Assembly (NCBI GenBank): GCA_039105265.1
Contig: JAPFFF010000040.1
Location: forward strand, 310,001 to 374,000
Reading direction: 5' to 3'
Source: Tritrichomonas musculus
Taxonomy: Eukaryota > Parabasalia > Tritrichomonadida > Tritrichomonadidae
Length of the DNA: 64,000 bases
The notes beneath the pieces were generated by a model. That model saw nothing but the letters and a program-made list of their open reading frames with translations, had not been told where the DNA came from and did no database searches. The position numbers were made by a program, and so were the translations under genes. Shown here piece by piece: positions 51,389 to 62,724 of the stretch; within the stretch, counting starts at the first letter, position 1; each line of letters begins with the position of its first letter.

Positions 51389-51594
51389 GTAATGCAAAAA
51401 TGTTTTAGGTTTTATTTGACATTAAATATTCATTTTAATAAACATCCATTTATTTGCAACTATTTGTTTCTTTTGAAAATAGCTCCTTTCTATATCATTG
51501 GATTTTCATTTTGTGTTTTAGTTAAATTAATAACATTAGCTTTGTTTCTTTTCAAATTTTCTCAAAAAAAATTTTAATTTCGTTTTCCCTTAAA

Positions 51595-51641
<47 letters not shown>

Positions 51642-51664
51642 CTCACTTTACTTTGATTTTTATC
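51389..51664. other. Spacer with a 50-nt T homopolymer
   Basis: A nearly pure T-run spans about 51,597-51,641, directly before TCTCACTTTACTTTG. No gene seen; the plus frame 51392-51577 is AT-driven. Confidence 0.6.
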
Positions 51665-51787
51665 ATGCAAAATTTCAATCAACATGAGAATGGAGAACTA
51701 TTTACAGCAAAAGCTGTAGAGGTTATTCCTCAAACGCCAATTCTTCAGCGGTTGGATCAACCGTTTTTATGTCAAAATCTTCTTTAA
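51665..51787 (+). CDS. Possible 40-aa small ORF
   Basis: ATG at 51665, TAA at 51785-51787. The product begins MQNFNQHENGELFTAKAVEV and continues IPQTPILQRLDQPFLCQNLL. It has a normal amino-acid mix unlike surrounding AT frames, and TCTCACTTTAC (initiator-like) lies about 20 bp upstream. It could be a real micro-protein or the head of a decayed gene. Family unknown. Confidence 0.3.
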   Translation: MQNFNQHENGELFTAKAVEVIPQTPILQRLDQPFLCQNLL

Positions 51788-52055
51788 ATGAAGAATTCTA
51801 AACTGTAAAAAAAATAACATGGGAAATTTGATGTAATAACTACCACAAAAAGGTTTAAACTTGGCTATAAAAATATTCTTGATACTATAGATTTTTGTAT
51901 GAAAATTTTTTTTCTTTTATTTCATTCAAAATTTGTGTGTCTCAAAATGTCATTCAATTTTTTCACAAAAAAATTTTATATAATTATGATCAAACTCTGA
52001 CACATCTGTTTTAAATTCAAAAAATAAGCACAATATGAATTCTTTACTTATCTTT

Positions 52056-52060
52056 TCACT
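52056..52060 (+). promoter_or_regulatory. Initiator-like TCACT of the P2 gene
   Basis: TTTTCACTTCATATTTATAAATG: the TCACT motif lies 13-17 bp before the ATG, matching the trichomonad Inr consensus (TCAYTW) and short leader length. Confidence 0.5.
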
Positions 52061-52072
52061 TCATATTTATAA

Positions 52073-52393
52073 ATGAAATACATTGCAGCATACATGCTTG
52101 CTAAGTTAGGAAATGAAAATCCTACTATTGAAGATATAAAAAGAATAATTGAAAGTGTTGGAATCGAATTTGATGAGAAGAAAGCTGAAGAAATCGTCAG
52201 CAAATTGGCAGGAAAAGATTTAAACCAAGTTATTGATAATGGAAAATCAAAACTTTCAGTTGTTTCAAATTCAGCAGCACAAAATGATCAACAGCCATCT
52301 TCAAAAGAAAATCATACTGAAGAGGCAAATAATAATAAAGAAGAAGAAGAAACATTAGAACTTGGAGGAGGATTTGATGATCTTTTTAATTAA
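52073..52393 (+). CDS. RPP2: 60S acidic ribosomal protein P2
   Basis: ATG at 52073. The 106-aa product begins MKYIAAYMLAKLGNENPT, the conserved P2 N-terminus, followed by the helical dimerisation region (DIKRIIESVGIEFDEKKAEE; ELAGKDLNQVI type), a flexible acidic hinge with Asn and Glu, and a C-terminal LGGGFDDLFN in place of the usual DDDMGFGLFD. P2 pairs with P1 on the ribosomal stalk and recruits GTPase factors. The tail keeps the acidic and aromatic character but differs in sequence, as in other parabasalids. Length is normal. The TAA stop is followed by AAAATAAA, a suitable poly(A) signal. Confidence 0.95.
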   Translation: MKYIAAYMLAKLGNENPTIEDIKRIIESVGIEFDEKKAEEIVSKLAGKDLNQVIDNGKSKLSVVSNSAAQNDQQPSSKENHTEEANNNKEEEETLELGGGFDDLFN

Positions 52394-54275
52394 AAATAAA
52401 TTTAACAAAATATTTTCATTTCTTTAAGTGTTTTTTCCATCTCAATGATTAAGGCAAGCAAAGTAGTAGCAAAAGAAATTAAATGAATGCATGCAAATGG
52501 CTTCTAACACTACAAAATTTCAGCACTTTAAAGAAATAAAAAACATTTACTAACTAAATAAACTTTTTGAGCCTGAATCCTATTTACATATATAAATTCA
52601 AACTTTATTTAACCATGATTATTCCTAAGGAATCGTGTGACTTTATATAAATTATTAAAATATATTCTTTTTTATTTATTTATTTATTTATTTTGTTGAT
52701 TTTGTATAGGGAAATTTGGAAGATTTATTACTTGAGCCTAATACTTTTTCTCTTTTTAAGCAATTTTGATGATTATAATAAAATATTTTTTGAGAAAATG
52801 TTATCGCAAGCCATCCAGCTGACAATTATGGAAAATACACTTTTATATGTTTGTTTAGGCAAGAAAAATGGCTCCTTCACTACTAATAATGTATAATATT
52901 TTTTAATCACCACAAAAATTATTTTACTACTCTTAAAAATAAAATTTTATCGCATTATGATGAATTATTACATGTATAAAGTGCTATAAATGGTTATATT
53001 AATTTAAAAAAATAAAAATAAAATGATTACTTTTTTTTTATTAAATGACTTCAGTGGAAAAAAATTAAAATTAGTTTGTAGAAAAAGTATCATTAGTTGT
53101 ATGTGGTATCATTGCCTGGTGCCATTTGGCCATGTTTTGGATTTCATTCTTTAGATATTGATGGTTTCTTTCCATCTTCGAAACAATGGCTCATAAATTG
53201 GGATGATATTCGATATCGAAGTCTCAGTAATCGTTGATCATTTCCTTAGCAAATTTGGTGAATGAAGGAAGTATTATTGCATGACCGAGCACAGATCAGA
53301 CACCACCTCAAGTCCTTTAAAGAAACAGAAATACAAGCATGAGGTGAAAATAAAGGCCTAAGGTAGAAAAGCTAGGAATGAAGAAATTAAGATTAATCAT
53401 TTTTTTCAATAGAGTCTTTTGTTTGACTAAACATAGGAAGAAAATTAAAAATAAATCAAACTAAGAACAGAAAGATTAAGAAAGAAGAAATTTACAAATC
53501 TATAGAATTGATTTAAAAATGAGGGAAATACATAATTTTTATCCAATAACAAAAAAAATCTATTCTTTTTTATATTATTAAAATTGAAACTGATGCTTTT
53601 TATAAAAAATTATCAAATGTAAATGTTTAGTTTCATTTTGATTGAGAACTTCAAGGCTATTATTATATATTATTGTGTTATCAGTCTTAAATTGGTTGAG
53701 ATATGTGGAAATTTGTAAAACATTTATTTCAAGATTTGAATAAATTAAATAATTCATCAGTTTTTTTGATTATATCCAAATTTAGAAATTATTTGTCATA
53801 GTTTATACTATTATCATTACTAAATTGTATGACTATATAATTTTTTTTGCAAATTGTTTTTCCTCATTTTCTAACGGATTTTAAAAATATCGTTTAAATA
53901 AAATTCAATGATTCCGTTTTTTTTGATAATTCATTTGAAAGATTTATGAATATAATTTTCTCAAATATATAAATTAACTTTTTATGCCATATCATGTTTT
54001 TTTAACAATAAAGATTAATTTATTTAGGTTTTGTAGTATAATATGAATTTTCTATTTTTTTTCGATACCTATTTATCATATTTATAAGTTGATATTTTCT
54101 TTATTATATTGTATTTTGAATATAAATATAACATTTTATATATTTATATTTTTATAAATATGAATTTTTATGATTATTTTCGAAGATATTTTGGTTTTTA
54201 TTGAATTCATTGAAAAAAAAAATTGAATCATTATAATGAAAGTTCAAAGTTTTTAATTGTATTCAAAAATCCACA
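52394..54275. other. AT-rich spacer with a minus-strand gene remnant
   Basis: Mostly gene-free. A plus frame at 52693-52896 (66 codons, non-ATG-like context) is doubtful. The remnant at 53071-53289 is listed separately. From 53,400 to 54,275 I see nothing but AT-rich DNA; TCATTA about 45 bp before 54,276 is initiator-like. Confidence 0.5.
53071..53289 (-). pseudogene. Short decayed coding fragment
   Basis: One minus frame reads HAIILPSFTKFAKEMINDY, stop, DFDIEYHPNL, stop, AIVSKMERNHQYLKNEIQNM, then AKWHQAMIPHTTNDTFSTN before a final stop. Base composition is more balanced than its surroundings. The helical, charged content is coherent across the two internal stops, so it is probably a dead gene fragment. 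Family unknown. Confidence 0.4.
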
Positions 54276-55643
54276 ATGATTGGAGGCGATGTTCTTATCT
54301 CAGAGATGAGGATGAAGCATACTCATAGTAGCTCATCTACTCTCCTTTATTACAAAATCGATCAATCTGGCCGAAACCATTACAATTTCAAAAATCAAAA
54401 CCCAAACGAATCAGATAATAAAAAATCGTTTTTTCATATTCTTAATATGCTGATAAACTTTAACATTGCGACAGATCCTTTTCGTATTGGTCATATATTT
54501 CAATGTGGCTATTTAATGAACGCCATAATTTTGCTTATTTTGAGCGTAATCACAGAATTTTCATTTTTTATATTAATACAAAGTTGGATATATGGAAGAG
54601 CGTATACATATAATGAAATATGGCGTGAATTATTCGGTGCCAAAAGCTATTCATGGATTGTTCTTGTAGTTGTCATTATCAATTATATTGCCTTTATAAT
54701 ATGGAGTCAAAACGAACTCTACTTATATGTTGCCAAGACAATTGATTTGTTATGGCCAGAATCCCCATCAATTCTTACGAACAAGTGGTTTTTGACATAT
54801 GTATTAAGTGCAGTATTTATTATACCCACCTTATTTGTCAAAAAGTTATCAAACTTTTCAGTAATGTCTATGATATCGAACATATGTCTTATTATTGCCT
54901 TTGCCTGCCTAATTGTTTATTTTTTCCACCACCAATCAAATAATCATATATCATTTAAAGAAACAGTCGAAGCTACAGGTCTTAAACCGTTCCGAAGCAA
55001 AGTAATAGAAGTATTTCATGCAATTCGTACCTTAAATCTTGCCATTTTCTGCCACCCGATCCTTTCCGTCCTTGTTCCTGATTATGACAATCCTAAACGG
55101 TCGCGCCTGATGCAATTGACTTGGATATCGGCGATCACATCACTCATTCTTCATTATTTTGGCGGTTTTTTCTCATACCTGATCAATCCTGAGAACAAGA
55201 ACAACATTTTTTATGAAGTTGAAGTTTTCAATGAAGACCGATCAAAAATTGTCTACCCAGAAGTCATCGTTGGACAAGTTGCGGTCTATTGTCTATCGGT
55301 CTTCTCAAATATTTTGTATGTTCACTTCACTTCACGAAAAGTGGCAGAATTAATTTTGCCTCACGGATCGGTTTCAACCGTCTCTGTCTTTTTCTGTGGA
55401 TTGACTGTAACTCTGTTCGCATCAGCAATGAATTTCATCGGTGACGACGCTTACGACATAGCTGCAATTATCGGCGGAATGATGTGCATGATGCTTGTGT
55501 ACGTGTTCCCTTCTATCTACTATTACAACCAGTATAGATTGAGTCACAAAATGTTCGGAATCTTGACAATACTTTTGATCGTGTTTGGAAGTGCGCTCTC
55601 GTTGGCAGTGCTGATAATTGGTATCATCGAATACGTTAAATAA
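54276..55643 (+). CDS. Amino-acid transporter, AAAP family (455 aa)
   Basis: ATG at 54276. A cytoplasmic N-terminus of about 50 residues precedes FFHILNMLINFNIATDPFRI, corresponding to TM1 of AAAP/SLC36-38-type transporters, then about ten further hydrophobic spans (NAIILLILSVITEFSFFILI; SWIVLVVVIINYIAFIIW; FLTYVLSAVFIIPTLF; ISNICLIIAFACLIVYFF; ISAITSLILHYFGGFFSYLI; VAVYCLSVFSNILYVHF; and three near the C-terminus). The FHAIRTLNLAIFCHPILSVL segment matches the family's central region. Parabasalids salvage or ferment amino acids, so an uptake or vacuolar role is likely; the substrate cannot be predicted. The 3' half is more GC-rich. Intact. Confidence 0.85.
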   Translation: MIGGDVLISEMRMKHTHSSSSTLLYYKIDQSGRNHYNFKNQNPNESDNKKSFFHILNMLINFNIATDPFRIGHIFQCGYLMNAIILLILSVITEFSFFILIQSWIYGRAYTYNEIWRELFGAKSYSWIVLVVVIINYIAFIIWSQNELYLYVAKTIDLLWPESPSILTNKWFLTYVLSAVFIIPTLFVKKLSNFSVMSMISNICLIIAFACLIVYFFHHQSNNHISFKETVEATGLKPFRSKVIEVFHAIRTLNLAIFCHPILSVLVPDYDNPKRSRLMQLTWISAITSLILHYFGGFFSYLINPENKNNIFYEVEVFNEDRSKIVYPEVIVGQVAVYCLSVFSNILYVHFTSRKVAELILPHGSVSTVSVFFCGLTVTLFASAMNFIGDDAYDIAAIIGGMMCMMLVYVFPSIYYYNQYRLSHKMFGILTILLIVFGSALSLAVLIIGIIEYVK

Positions 55644-56286
55644 TTTGTTGTTTAAAAAAAATAAATAAATAAATAAAAGTTTGTTTGATATAATATGCAA
55701 TTTGCACAATATAAAAAAAAATGGATTGATCTTCCTTTCTTTTTATTTAATGTGTTTTCTTTGGGAATTCTTGAATAAATCATTTTCCTTCTATTTTTTT
55801 GATATAAACTGCGAGTCATTGAAAAATGAAAATAATCAACTCAATTTTTAAATAAATAATTATAGGTTTTCAATGAGGAATTGAAAATTGAGTTGTATGC
55901 AAAAATGAAAACCAGTTTATGATTTTTTATTTTTTTATTTTCAATATTTGATTAATTTGAGAGAGTAGCTTGTGATTTGCCAGCATTTTGTTTTAATTGG
56001 CAAATGAGCCTTCTCGTCATATGTAATCAATCTTGTTTTATGCATTCTTCTTTTTTTTTTATCTAATTCGAATCTATTATATAAGTGAAAAACATTTCAT
56101 AAAGAATGTTTGTTGAAAATAAAGTTTTCATGTCTGACTTTTATTATTTAATAGACAAAAACTGTGATTTGATTGGTTGTCGTCATAACGACAAAAGAGA
56201 AAAATGATATTGTTAATTTTAAAAAAAAAAAAATATTTATCAATAACATTTTTTAATAAATTTACTTAAAAAGCATTTTTTATATT
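55644..56286. other. AT-rich spacer between convergent genes
   Basis: Nothing recognised. Short inverted pieces (caactcaattttta and ttgaaaattgagttg near 55,838-55,895) could form a weak hairpin. Confidence 0.5.
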
Positions 56287-56769
56287 TTAAAAATCGCCTG
56301 CCAAGTTCATTAATTCAACATCAGTTTTCAAAATAAATCTGTTGATCTCTTTAAATATTGAAATATCTTTTTCGGTGAACTTTCCATTTGTTTTGAAATT
56401 TTCAGCAGCATCCATCAATCCTTTTTCATAATCTTCTCTATCAATTTCATTGAAACCTCTTGCACCAATAGTCAATAAGTTTATGATTCCTTCTTTTGTT
56501 TTGGCATCGCAATCTCTTGATGTGCACAATTCAATGAAAGTTGGTAAGATCGTAAAATCAAATAATTTAAAAATAATATCTTTTAATTCACCAAAAACTC
56601 TGTATTCCTTATTTTCATCCATATATTTTAAGGCACCTTTAATTCTCTTGATATTATTTTTTAAGAATGTAACATTGATGTTTTTCGAATAACCTAAGCC
56701 ATTTTCAAATTCACTAATAGAATTGAAATTCATTAAAGTTATAATAAAAAATGAAGTCATTTTCATCAT
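56287..56769 (-). CDS. Hypothetical helical protein (160 aa)
   Basis: ATG at 56767-56769; two more ATGs follow within four codons (MMKMTSFFIITLMNFNSIS). The hydrophobic N-terminus could be a weak signal sequence but is probably too polar after residue 15. The rest is alpha-helical (NVTFLKNNIKRIKGALKYMD; LFDFTILPTFIELCTSRDC; KEGIINLLTIGARGFNEIDR), similar in texture to armadillo- or HEAT-like repeats. No family recognised. The frame is intact and of balanced composition, so it is probably a real gene. Confidence 0.5.
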   Translation of the reverse strand: MMKMTSFFIITLMNFNSISEFENGLGYSKNINVTFLKNNIKRIKGALKYMDENKEYRVFGELKDIIFKLFDFTILPTFIELCTSRDCDAKTKEGIINLLTIGARGFNEIDREDYEKGLMDAAENFKTNGKFTEKDISIFKEINRFILKTDVELMNLAGDF

Positions 56770-57155
56770 ATTGTTTTTGATGATATTTATAAAAAAATTT
56801 TATTATTCAAAAAGTTAGAAAAAATTTTAGAATTTCAATTAAAAAAAATTTTAAAAATTTTGAATGGTTTACTTTTTGTCCATTTTCTATGGAAATAGAT
56901 TTAAACCAAACCATTAGTTTACATGACCAAAAAAATCAGTAAGAGCCTTTTGAACAATAAATATTAATCATAAATCTATTGATTTCTTTAAATAATATTT
57001 TTATTTAATATCCAAGAAAAAGATCTATAGAATTTCTATTAAAGAAAAAAATGGCTTTTAAATTGTTTTTATTTAATCAAAATTTTAAGATGAGACCAAA
57101 ATTAAAAATGTAATTTAGAACAAAAAAAAAATAATTTAATTAAAAAAAAAAAATA
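56770..57155. other. AT-rich spacer
   Basis: Leader of the 160-aa gene and 3' end of the MATE gene. Nothing else seen. Confidence 0.5.
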
Positions 57156-58967
57156 TTAAAGTTCTGGAACATCTTTTGCTTCATTTGTATCAGTATTATC
57201 GGAATCACTTCCTTTCTCTTTTGTTTCGAATTGTCTTGTAGACAAATCAACTGCTGAATTAACAGAATTCACAGTTGTATCCAAATCCATGTAATTTGAT
57301 TCAATTTTACTGTCTGTTTTTGTAATTTTATCATTTTTGATTTCTTTATCCTTAGTTCCTTTATCATTATGATTAATGTTTTGGTTTTCCTGTTCCATCT
57401 GTGCTCTTTGTATTTTAGACTTCTTGTACAGTCTTAGCATTGGATAAATGAGCAAACAAACTCCAACAACGGCTCCGAAAGCGATCGTGCAAGTGTACAA
57501 GTACATCAATCTTACAACGTTATGTTTGTCGGTGTAGAAAAGAATGTAAGCAAATATCAAATAGCCAGCAAAATTGGACAGCAAAGAAACAATCATTGCC
57601 TGCCAACCACGTTGAAGTGCCTGCAACATTGCCTGGCTATTGAATTGAACCCAACGTAAAAACCCGGTGTAATTGCTATTTCTTAATATTGGAACAGCAT
57701 AAGCCAGATAATCAGAACCATGACCAAATATCAATGCAATTTGTTTTGGTATCGTAAGTGCCAAAGTCGTCACAATGCAGGACCAAGTAAAGTTGATCCA
57801 AGCAGCATGAAAAGAAAGTCTCAAAAATCTTCTATCGTTGTTAGACGCGTGCGCATATGATGCAGGTGGAATGAAGCCTGTTGTAACGGCAATGCAAATA
57901 CAAACAGCAAACGAATAGACACGACAACAGACATTAAAACCTGACATGGCAAGATCATATTCTCGATCAGTCGAGCATGAACGTCCAATTAAGTTGCGAA
58001 TCGGAATTCCAGGGATGCAGCCAGATAAATTGGAGACAAGTTGACTCAGGCCAACAACAAGTGCTGGCCACGTATTTTTGCTGAATGGCTTCAATAATTG
58101 CATCCCTTTCGGCCGGATTCCAAACTTGCCACGAAAATACAAAACGGTTAGAAGGATACCAGGAACAGCGTCCGCACAAACCGTCGAAACCGAAGCAGAA
58201 CAAATTCCACAATTCAATCCAAACAAAAGAAGCGGACAGATGCCAAAACACGCAACAATGAGTGAAATCAAATCAATAACGCCAATTAGCATTGTTCTTC
58301 CTTCTGCCTGAAGGAATCCTTGGCAGCACAAATTGAGACACGTTAGTACCGAGCATGCACAAAGTGGTAAAATGTATTGAAATCCTAAATGAGTCGTTTC
58401 TTCACTCGCTTTGTACCATCGACACATCGCGTTGTGGGCTGGTAATATGCAAACTGGCACGATAATGCCACAAATGATTGTACAACGTAATAAATCGCAG
58501 GCAACTTGCGTTGCTTCTTCAAATTTCTTGCGGCCAAAAAGTTGGCTGATCTTGGTCGAGCCTGCAATCATTAAAAAGTAGCCAAATGCGCGTCCAATTC
58601 CTTCTAGTGTAATTTCTGTGGCAACTGCAGAAAGTCCTTTTTCACCTAACTTTTTTGATATCCAAATACTGTTGATGATTCCGTAAAGAGCGCCTGTAAC
58701 TTGTGAAATAATTGGACCTACCATTAAATGGCAGATCGTAATTAATGGTTTCCTCCCTGCAAGTCTGTAAATTTCTTGTTGGTTTTTTTCGTTGACTTCG
58801 TCATCAATCGACTCTTTGTTTTCCATTTTGACGTCAAAAGATGATGGACTATCTTCATCATCTTTAAATTGTACTATATTGTCTGTGTCATTAGATTGAT
58901 TATTGTTGTCGTTATCATTTGTTGATGGTTTTTCTGAATGAGGAAAAGCAGGCTGTGGAGAACTCAT
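57156..58967 (-). CDS. MATE-family multidrug/cation exporter (603 aa)
   Basis: ATG at 58965-58967. An acidic N-terminal tail of about 70 residues precedes a MatE fold: PLITICHLMVGPIISQVTGA begins TM1, followed by about 12 spans in two halves, with repeats such as GLSAVATEITLEGIGRAFGY in the first half and GLSQLVSNLSGCIPGIPIRN in the second. The C-terminal tail (about 530-603) is charged and repetitive (KDKEIKNDKITKTDSK). MATE proteins export organic cations or drugs against H+ or Na+. In drug-treated trichomonads they may matter for resistance, but that is inference. The coding part is visibly richer in G and C than its flanks. Intact, normal core length. Confidence 0.92.
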   Translation of the reverse strand: MSSPQPAFPHSEKPSTNDNDNNNQSNDTDNIVQFKDDEDSPSSFDVKMENKESIDDEVNEKNQQEIYRLAGRKPLITICHLMVGPIISQVTGALYGIINSIWISKKLGEKGLSAVATEITLEGIGRAFGYFLMIAGSTKISQLFGRKKFEEATQVACDLLRCTIICGIIVPVCILPAHNAMCRWYKASEETTHLGFQYILPLCACSVLTCLNLCCQGFLQAEGRTMLIGVIDLISLIVACFGICPLLLFGLNCGICSASVSTVCADAVPGILLTVLYFRGKFGIRPKGMQLLKPFSKNTWPALVVGLSQLVSNLSGCIPGIPIRNLIGRSCSTDREYDLAMSGFNVCCRVYSFAVCICIAVTTGFIPPASYAHASNNDRRFLRLSFHAAWINFTWSCIVTTLALTIPKQIALIFGHGSDYLAYAVPILRNSNYTGFLRWVQFNSQAMLQALQRGWQAMIVSLLSNFAGYLIFAYILFYTDKHNVVRLMYLYTCTIAFGAVVGVCLLIYPMLRLYKKSKIQRAQMEQENQNINHNDKGTKDKEIKNDKITKTDSKIESNYMDLDTTVNSVNSAVDLSTRQFETKEKGSDSDNTDTNEAKDVPEL

Positions 58968-59926
58968 TGATTTTTTTTCTGAACCAAATATTTGAAAGAA
59001 AATTCAATTTTTTATCGGCAACTTTCAGAAATAAAAATTCAATAAACTAAGTTTTTAAATTTTGACGTTTCATTCAATTTAAAAGGATAATATCTTATTA
59101 AATAAACATTCATATATTTTATATTTGATTTATAAAGATATTTATATTAATATATAAAATATATATATAATAAAATAAATTTTATAATATTTTATAATTG
59201 AGATATATCCAAAAATAATCCTATCGGACGTGAAAATTCCCGAATTGAGTTTAAAATTAACTCAAATGGTTTTTCTTTTTTAATAAATCTTATTAATAAA
59301 ATTATAATTTGCACTTAAAAAGAAAGTAGATGAAATATTTTTTTCGTAAAAAATAATCATCTCAAAAATATATATGTGGTCAAATTTGAATATATTCAAA
59401 ATTGAATATTAAGATAATGTTAAATTTTTCATGTAAAAATTTATATAAATATCACTTATTAATCTATATTTTTATTGATTTCAATAATTTAGCATATTTA
59501 TATAATAATAAAATATTTTTATTTTTGATATTAATTAATATTGCATAAGTATATAATTCCAAAAAAAATTTATACGATAAATTAGCTTTTGAAATACCTA
59601 TCAATATCATTCAAAAAATTGTGTGATTTTTGGTAAAAAATTGTGATATTGAGTATATATTTTGATATGCGAATATAATAATAAATATCTTATATTATAA
59701 TGATTATTATATGAAAAATGATATGTTTCAAGTATCAATTAATTAAATAATTATATATATTTTAGAAATAATAAAAATATTAAATATCCAATAATAATAA
59801 AATGTATTTAGCAACAATTTAATCAATAATTTTAACCATTTTTCAAAACAAATAAAAAGCATATAAATAAAAAAGATATTAAATTTAACATTTTTTTTTA
59901 TTAATATTTTTTAGTCAACACAAGTA
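58968..59926. other. AT-rich spacer
   Basis: About 960 bp between the MATE gene and the kinase gene (both minus). No gene or repeat recognised. Confidence 0.5.
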
Positions 59927-61717
59927 TTAATGAATAAGAGAAAGAATTGATTTTGGATTTTTTGTTGTAGATGTATTAGATCTTTTCTTCGGAGCAATTC
60001 TAATTGAATTTTTCTTCAAATAATTATATCCATTATCATCGTCCGGCAAAGAGGAATTTGAAGAAAGGGAAAGAGACGCTGAAATGGACTGAGATTGATG
60101 ATTGTCTTCTTTTTCTGAATGCGCACTCGAATGCTTCAGGCGTTTCTTCCTTCTTCTACGGTGAACAGTGTGAGCCAAGTGTGATTCATTGACGCTTTCA
60201 GAATCGGTTTCGTATTCGCTTTCACTCTGGTACTGCAAAGAGAGAAGACTTGGTGTAGAAACACCTCTTTTTCTTCTATTATTTGTGTCAGTTTCATCGT
60301 CATCAATGATTGTGTCTTCGACAAAACCGTCAACAAAGCGTGGCCTGTCGTTTGCATTCAAATTCGAGTTGCTGACTGGACGATTAATTTTGCTGTAGAC
60401 GTGAATTGCTGCCTTTGAAATGTCTGGTGTTGAGACAGGCGAAGCTTTGTAGTAAGAGCTTGAGTTGTCAGATTTAGAAGGGAATGAAGAAGACGGAGTA
60501 ATTGACAACTTTTTGTTAGTTTCTTCTTCTTCTTTAAATTGATATTTTTTCTTTTGGTCCAAACTGGCAATTTTTCCATCAATTATGTCTTTGACAAGCT
60601 TCGTTTCTTTGCATCTTCTAAGCTGCTTGTAAATCAGCATTTCAGAGGAAAAATGGTCGCTTGGATTGTGCTTGATTATGTTCTTCACATTGACTTTCTC
60701 ACACATCGACAACTCAAAGAGAATGTCAGCGTCCAATTGGCGCGGCCCATTCGGACGAGTTGGATTCAGTCGCGAAATGATCGCTACTTCTGTCTGGCTA
60801 AGAAACGGATGAGTTTTTATCGAATCAATGTCGATTCGTCTGTATGGATTTTTTGTCAGAATTTTTTTGAGTAAATCGACACTCGTTGTACTCAAAAAGT
60901 TCGGATAGTCGGGCTCTTCAGTGGCAACTTTTTCGGCAATTTCAGTGTCACTTTTTCCAGTAAAGGGAAGCTTCCCTACAAGCATTGCGTACAAAATAAT
61001 GCCGAGGCACCAAACATCAGCTTTTTCTGGAGTGTAGGGGACATTGTTTACTATTTCCGGGCAAGTGTAGCAGGTCGTTCCCAACTTATCGGTAAATGTA
61101 TCATCTGGATTATCATATATAACTGAAAAACCAAAATCAATCAATCGAATGTTGTTGTTAACATCAATTAAAATGTTCTCGCATTTGAGATCTCGATGGA
61201 ATATTTTAAAATTTTTATGAAGATATTCAACGGTAATCAAAAGTTCAGTAAATAAACGTCTAACTACGATTGGTTTAAGTCCATTTTTTGTACTATGAGC
61301 ATTAATGAAATCTAATAATGAACCATTGGGGAGATATTCCATACAAATATAATGATTTTCTTCATCTTCGAAATCTCCAAAAAAACCTAAAACAAGAGGA
61401 TGATCAATTTTTGATAAAATTTTGATTTCTGCTTCAAAATGACTTTTTTTCCCTAAATCAACTTGCTTTGAATTATTATTGTTATTGTCGTTGTCTTGCT
61501 TTGGGTTATCGGTAATTGAATCTATATCTATGTCATTTTTCCCTACATTTGGAGAATTACTGTTATTTTCTTCTGATTTTTTATTGTGAAATTTTGGAAT
61601 TATTTTCACTGCGAGTTGCTTTTGAGTAACCTCTTGAACTGCTAGCCAAACTGATGAAAATCCTCCTAAATCTAAATTTCTTATTAAACGAATTTGGTTA
61701 ATAATTTGGTTTATCAT
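59927..61717 (-). CDS. CAMK/NAK-like serine/threonine kinase (596 aa)
   Basis: ATG at 61715-61717. Kinase domain, residues about 13-310: P-loop LDLGGFSSVW (first Gly replaced by Asp), Lys38 (LAVKII), a low-complexity insert (about 48-90, Asn/Asp-rich) between beta3 and helix C, HRDLKCEN (174-181), DFGFS (194-198), TCPEIV in place of APE, DVWCLGIILY, and a C-terminal RIDIDSIKTHPFL ending in the HPFL motif of CAMK-like kinases. All catalytic residues are present. The 280-residue tail is Ser-rich and disordered with a basic patch (VHRRRRKKRLKHSS), possibly for localisation. Similar to SNF1/KIN-like fungal kinases, but no UBA or KA1 domain is visible. Intact. Confidence 0.85.
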   Translation of the reverse strand: MINQIINQIRLIRNLDLGGFSSVWLAVQEVTQKQLAVKIIPKFHNKKSEENNSNSPNVGKNDIDIDSITDNPKQDNDNNNNNSKQVDLGKKSHFEAEIKILSKIDHPLVLGFFGDFEDEENHYICMEYLPNGSLLDFINAHSTKNGLKPIVVRRLFTELLITVEYLHKNFKIFHRDLKCENILIDVNNNIRLIDFGFSVIYDNPDDTFTDKLGTTCYTCPEIVNNVPYTPEKADVWCLGIILYAMLVGKLPFTGKSDTEIAEKVATEEPDYPNFLSTTSVDLLKKILTKNPYRRIDIDSIKTHPFLSQTEVAIISRLNPTRPNGPRQLDADILFELSMCEKVNVKNIIKHNPSDHFSSEMLIYKQLRRCKETKLVKDIIDGKIASLDQKKKYQFKEEEETNKKLSITPSSSFPSKSDNSSSYYKASPVSTPDISKAAIHVYSKINRPVSNSNLNANDRPRFVDGFVEDTIIDDDETDTNNRRKRGVSTPSLLSLQYQSESEYETDSESVNESHLAHTVHRRRRKKRLKHSSAHSEKEDNHQSQSISASLSLSSNSSLPDDDNGYNYLKKNSIRIAPKKRSNTSTTKNPKSILSLIH

Positions 61718-62724
61718 TTTATTTTATAAAATTGATTAATATAACTTTTTCAATTAATATATTTTAGAGTTGAAACTTTTTATATTGAATAATTTCATTT
61801 ACATAATTCAATTTTTGAATTAGTTAAAAAATATTATCCTCAATTTTGATTTCAAAAAATGGCGTTCCAAAATTTTAGAGAAAAAAAATAAAGCTTTGTG
61901 TATGTTGCCATTTTTAAAAAAAAAGATAAATTTTGAAAGAATAAAATAACTGTGCTTTTTATTTGTAAATAACCCCGTCCCTTAGACGTTTAGAATTTAA
62001 ATATTTACCAATGAAAATCTTCTAAATACAGTTGTTTTTTGATCTATAATTGTATGCATGCATTACTTTATTTTAAATATATATATAAATATATAATATA
62101 TGTTTATCGTTAATGTATTATTTCCCAAATATTTTGTAAAAATTTGATTTCAAAGTAAATATTGAACATCCTTTTAGAATTAATTGAGGCTCCATTATAA
62201 TTTTTTGAGAATTTGGAAATGAAAGTAGAATTAGATTACAATCATATTCAAAACAGCAAACTCCAATGTTTATAATAAATATACTAATGAGAACAATGAA
62301 ATATTCAAAATCATCAAACAATGAATCACTCAACATCATCAAATTTTTATGTATTAATTTATGCGAAATCTTTGATCAGAAATTTAATATCTTCTTCAGA
62401 CTCATCTTGAAGGAGACTCCCAAAAGGATAAAATATTTTTATTTTTACATTTTCATGATTATCCCATTAAACATAGAGAAAGTAGATAATCCATTAGAAA
62501 TCAATTGTATATCATCAATTTAAAAAGTTTTTAGATTAGGGAATGGAATACATATGATGGAATAAATGCAAATGTTTCCTTAAAACAATCTACATCATCT
62601 CATTCAACTAACAATTTTCAATGGGAAACGAACAGTTTTTAGTGTTAACAACACAGTTTCATAGAGAAGATTATATGTTTAATAATCCAAAAAGAAAAAA
62701 AAAAGAAAAGAAAAAAACAGAAAA
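61718..62724. other. AT-rich spacer with weak open frames
   Basis: Frames at 62118-62342 (minus) and 62266-62523 (plus) overlap each other and lack family features. Some decayed coding sequence may be present, but I cannot support it. Confidence 0.4.
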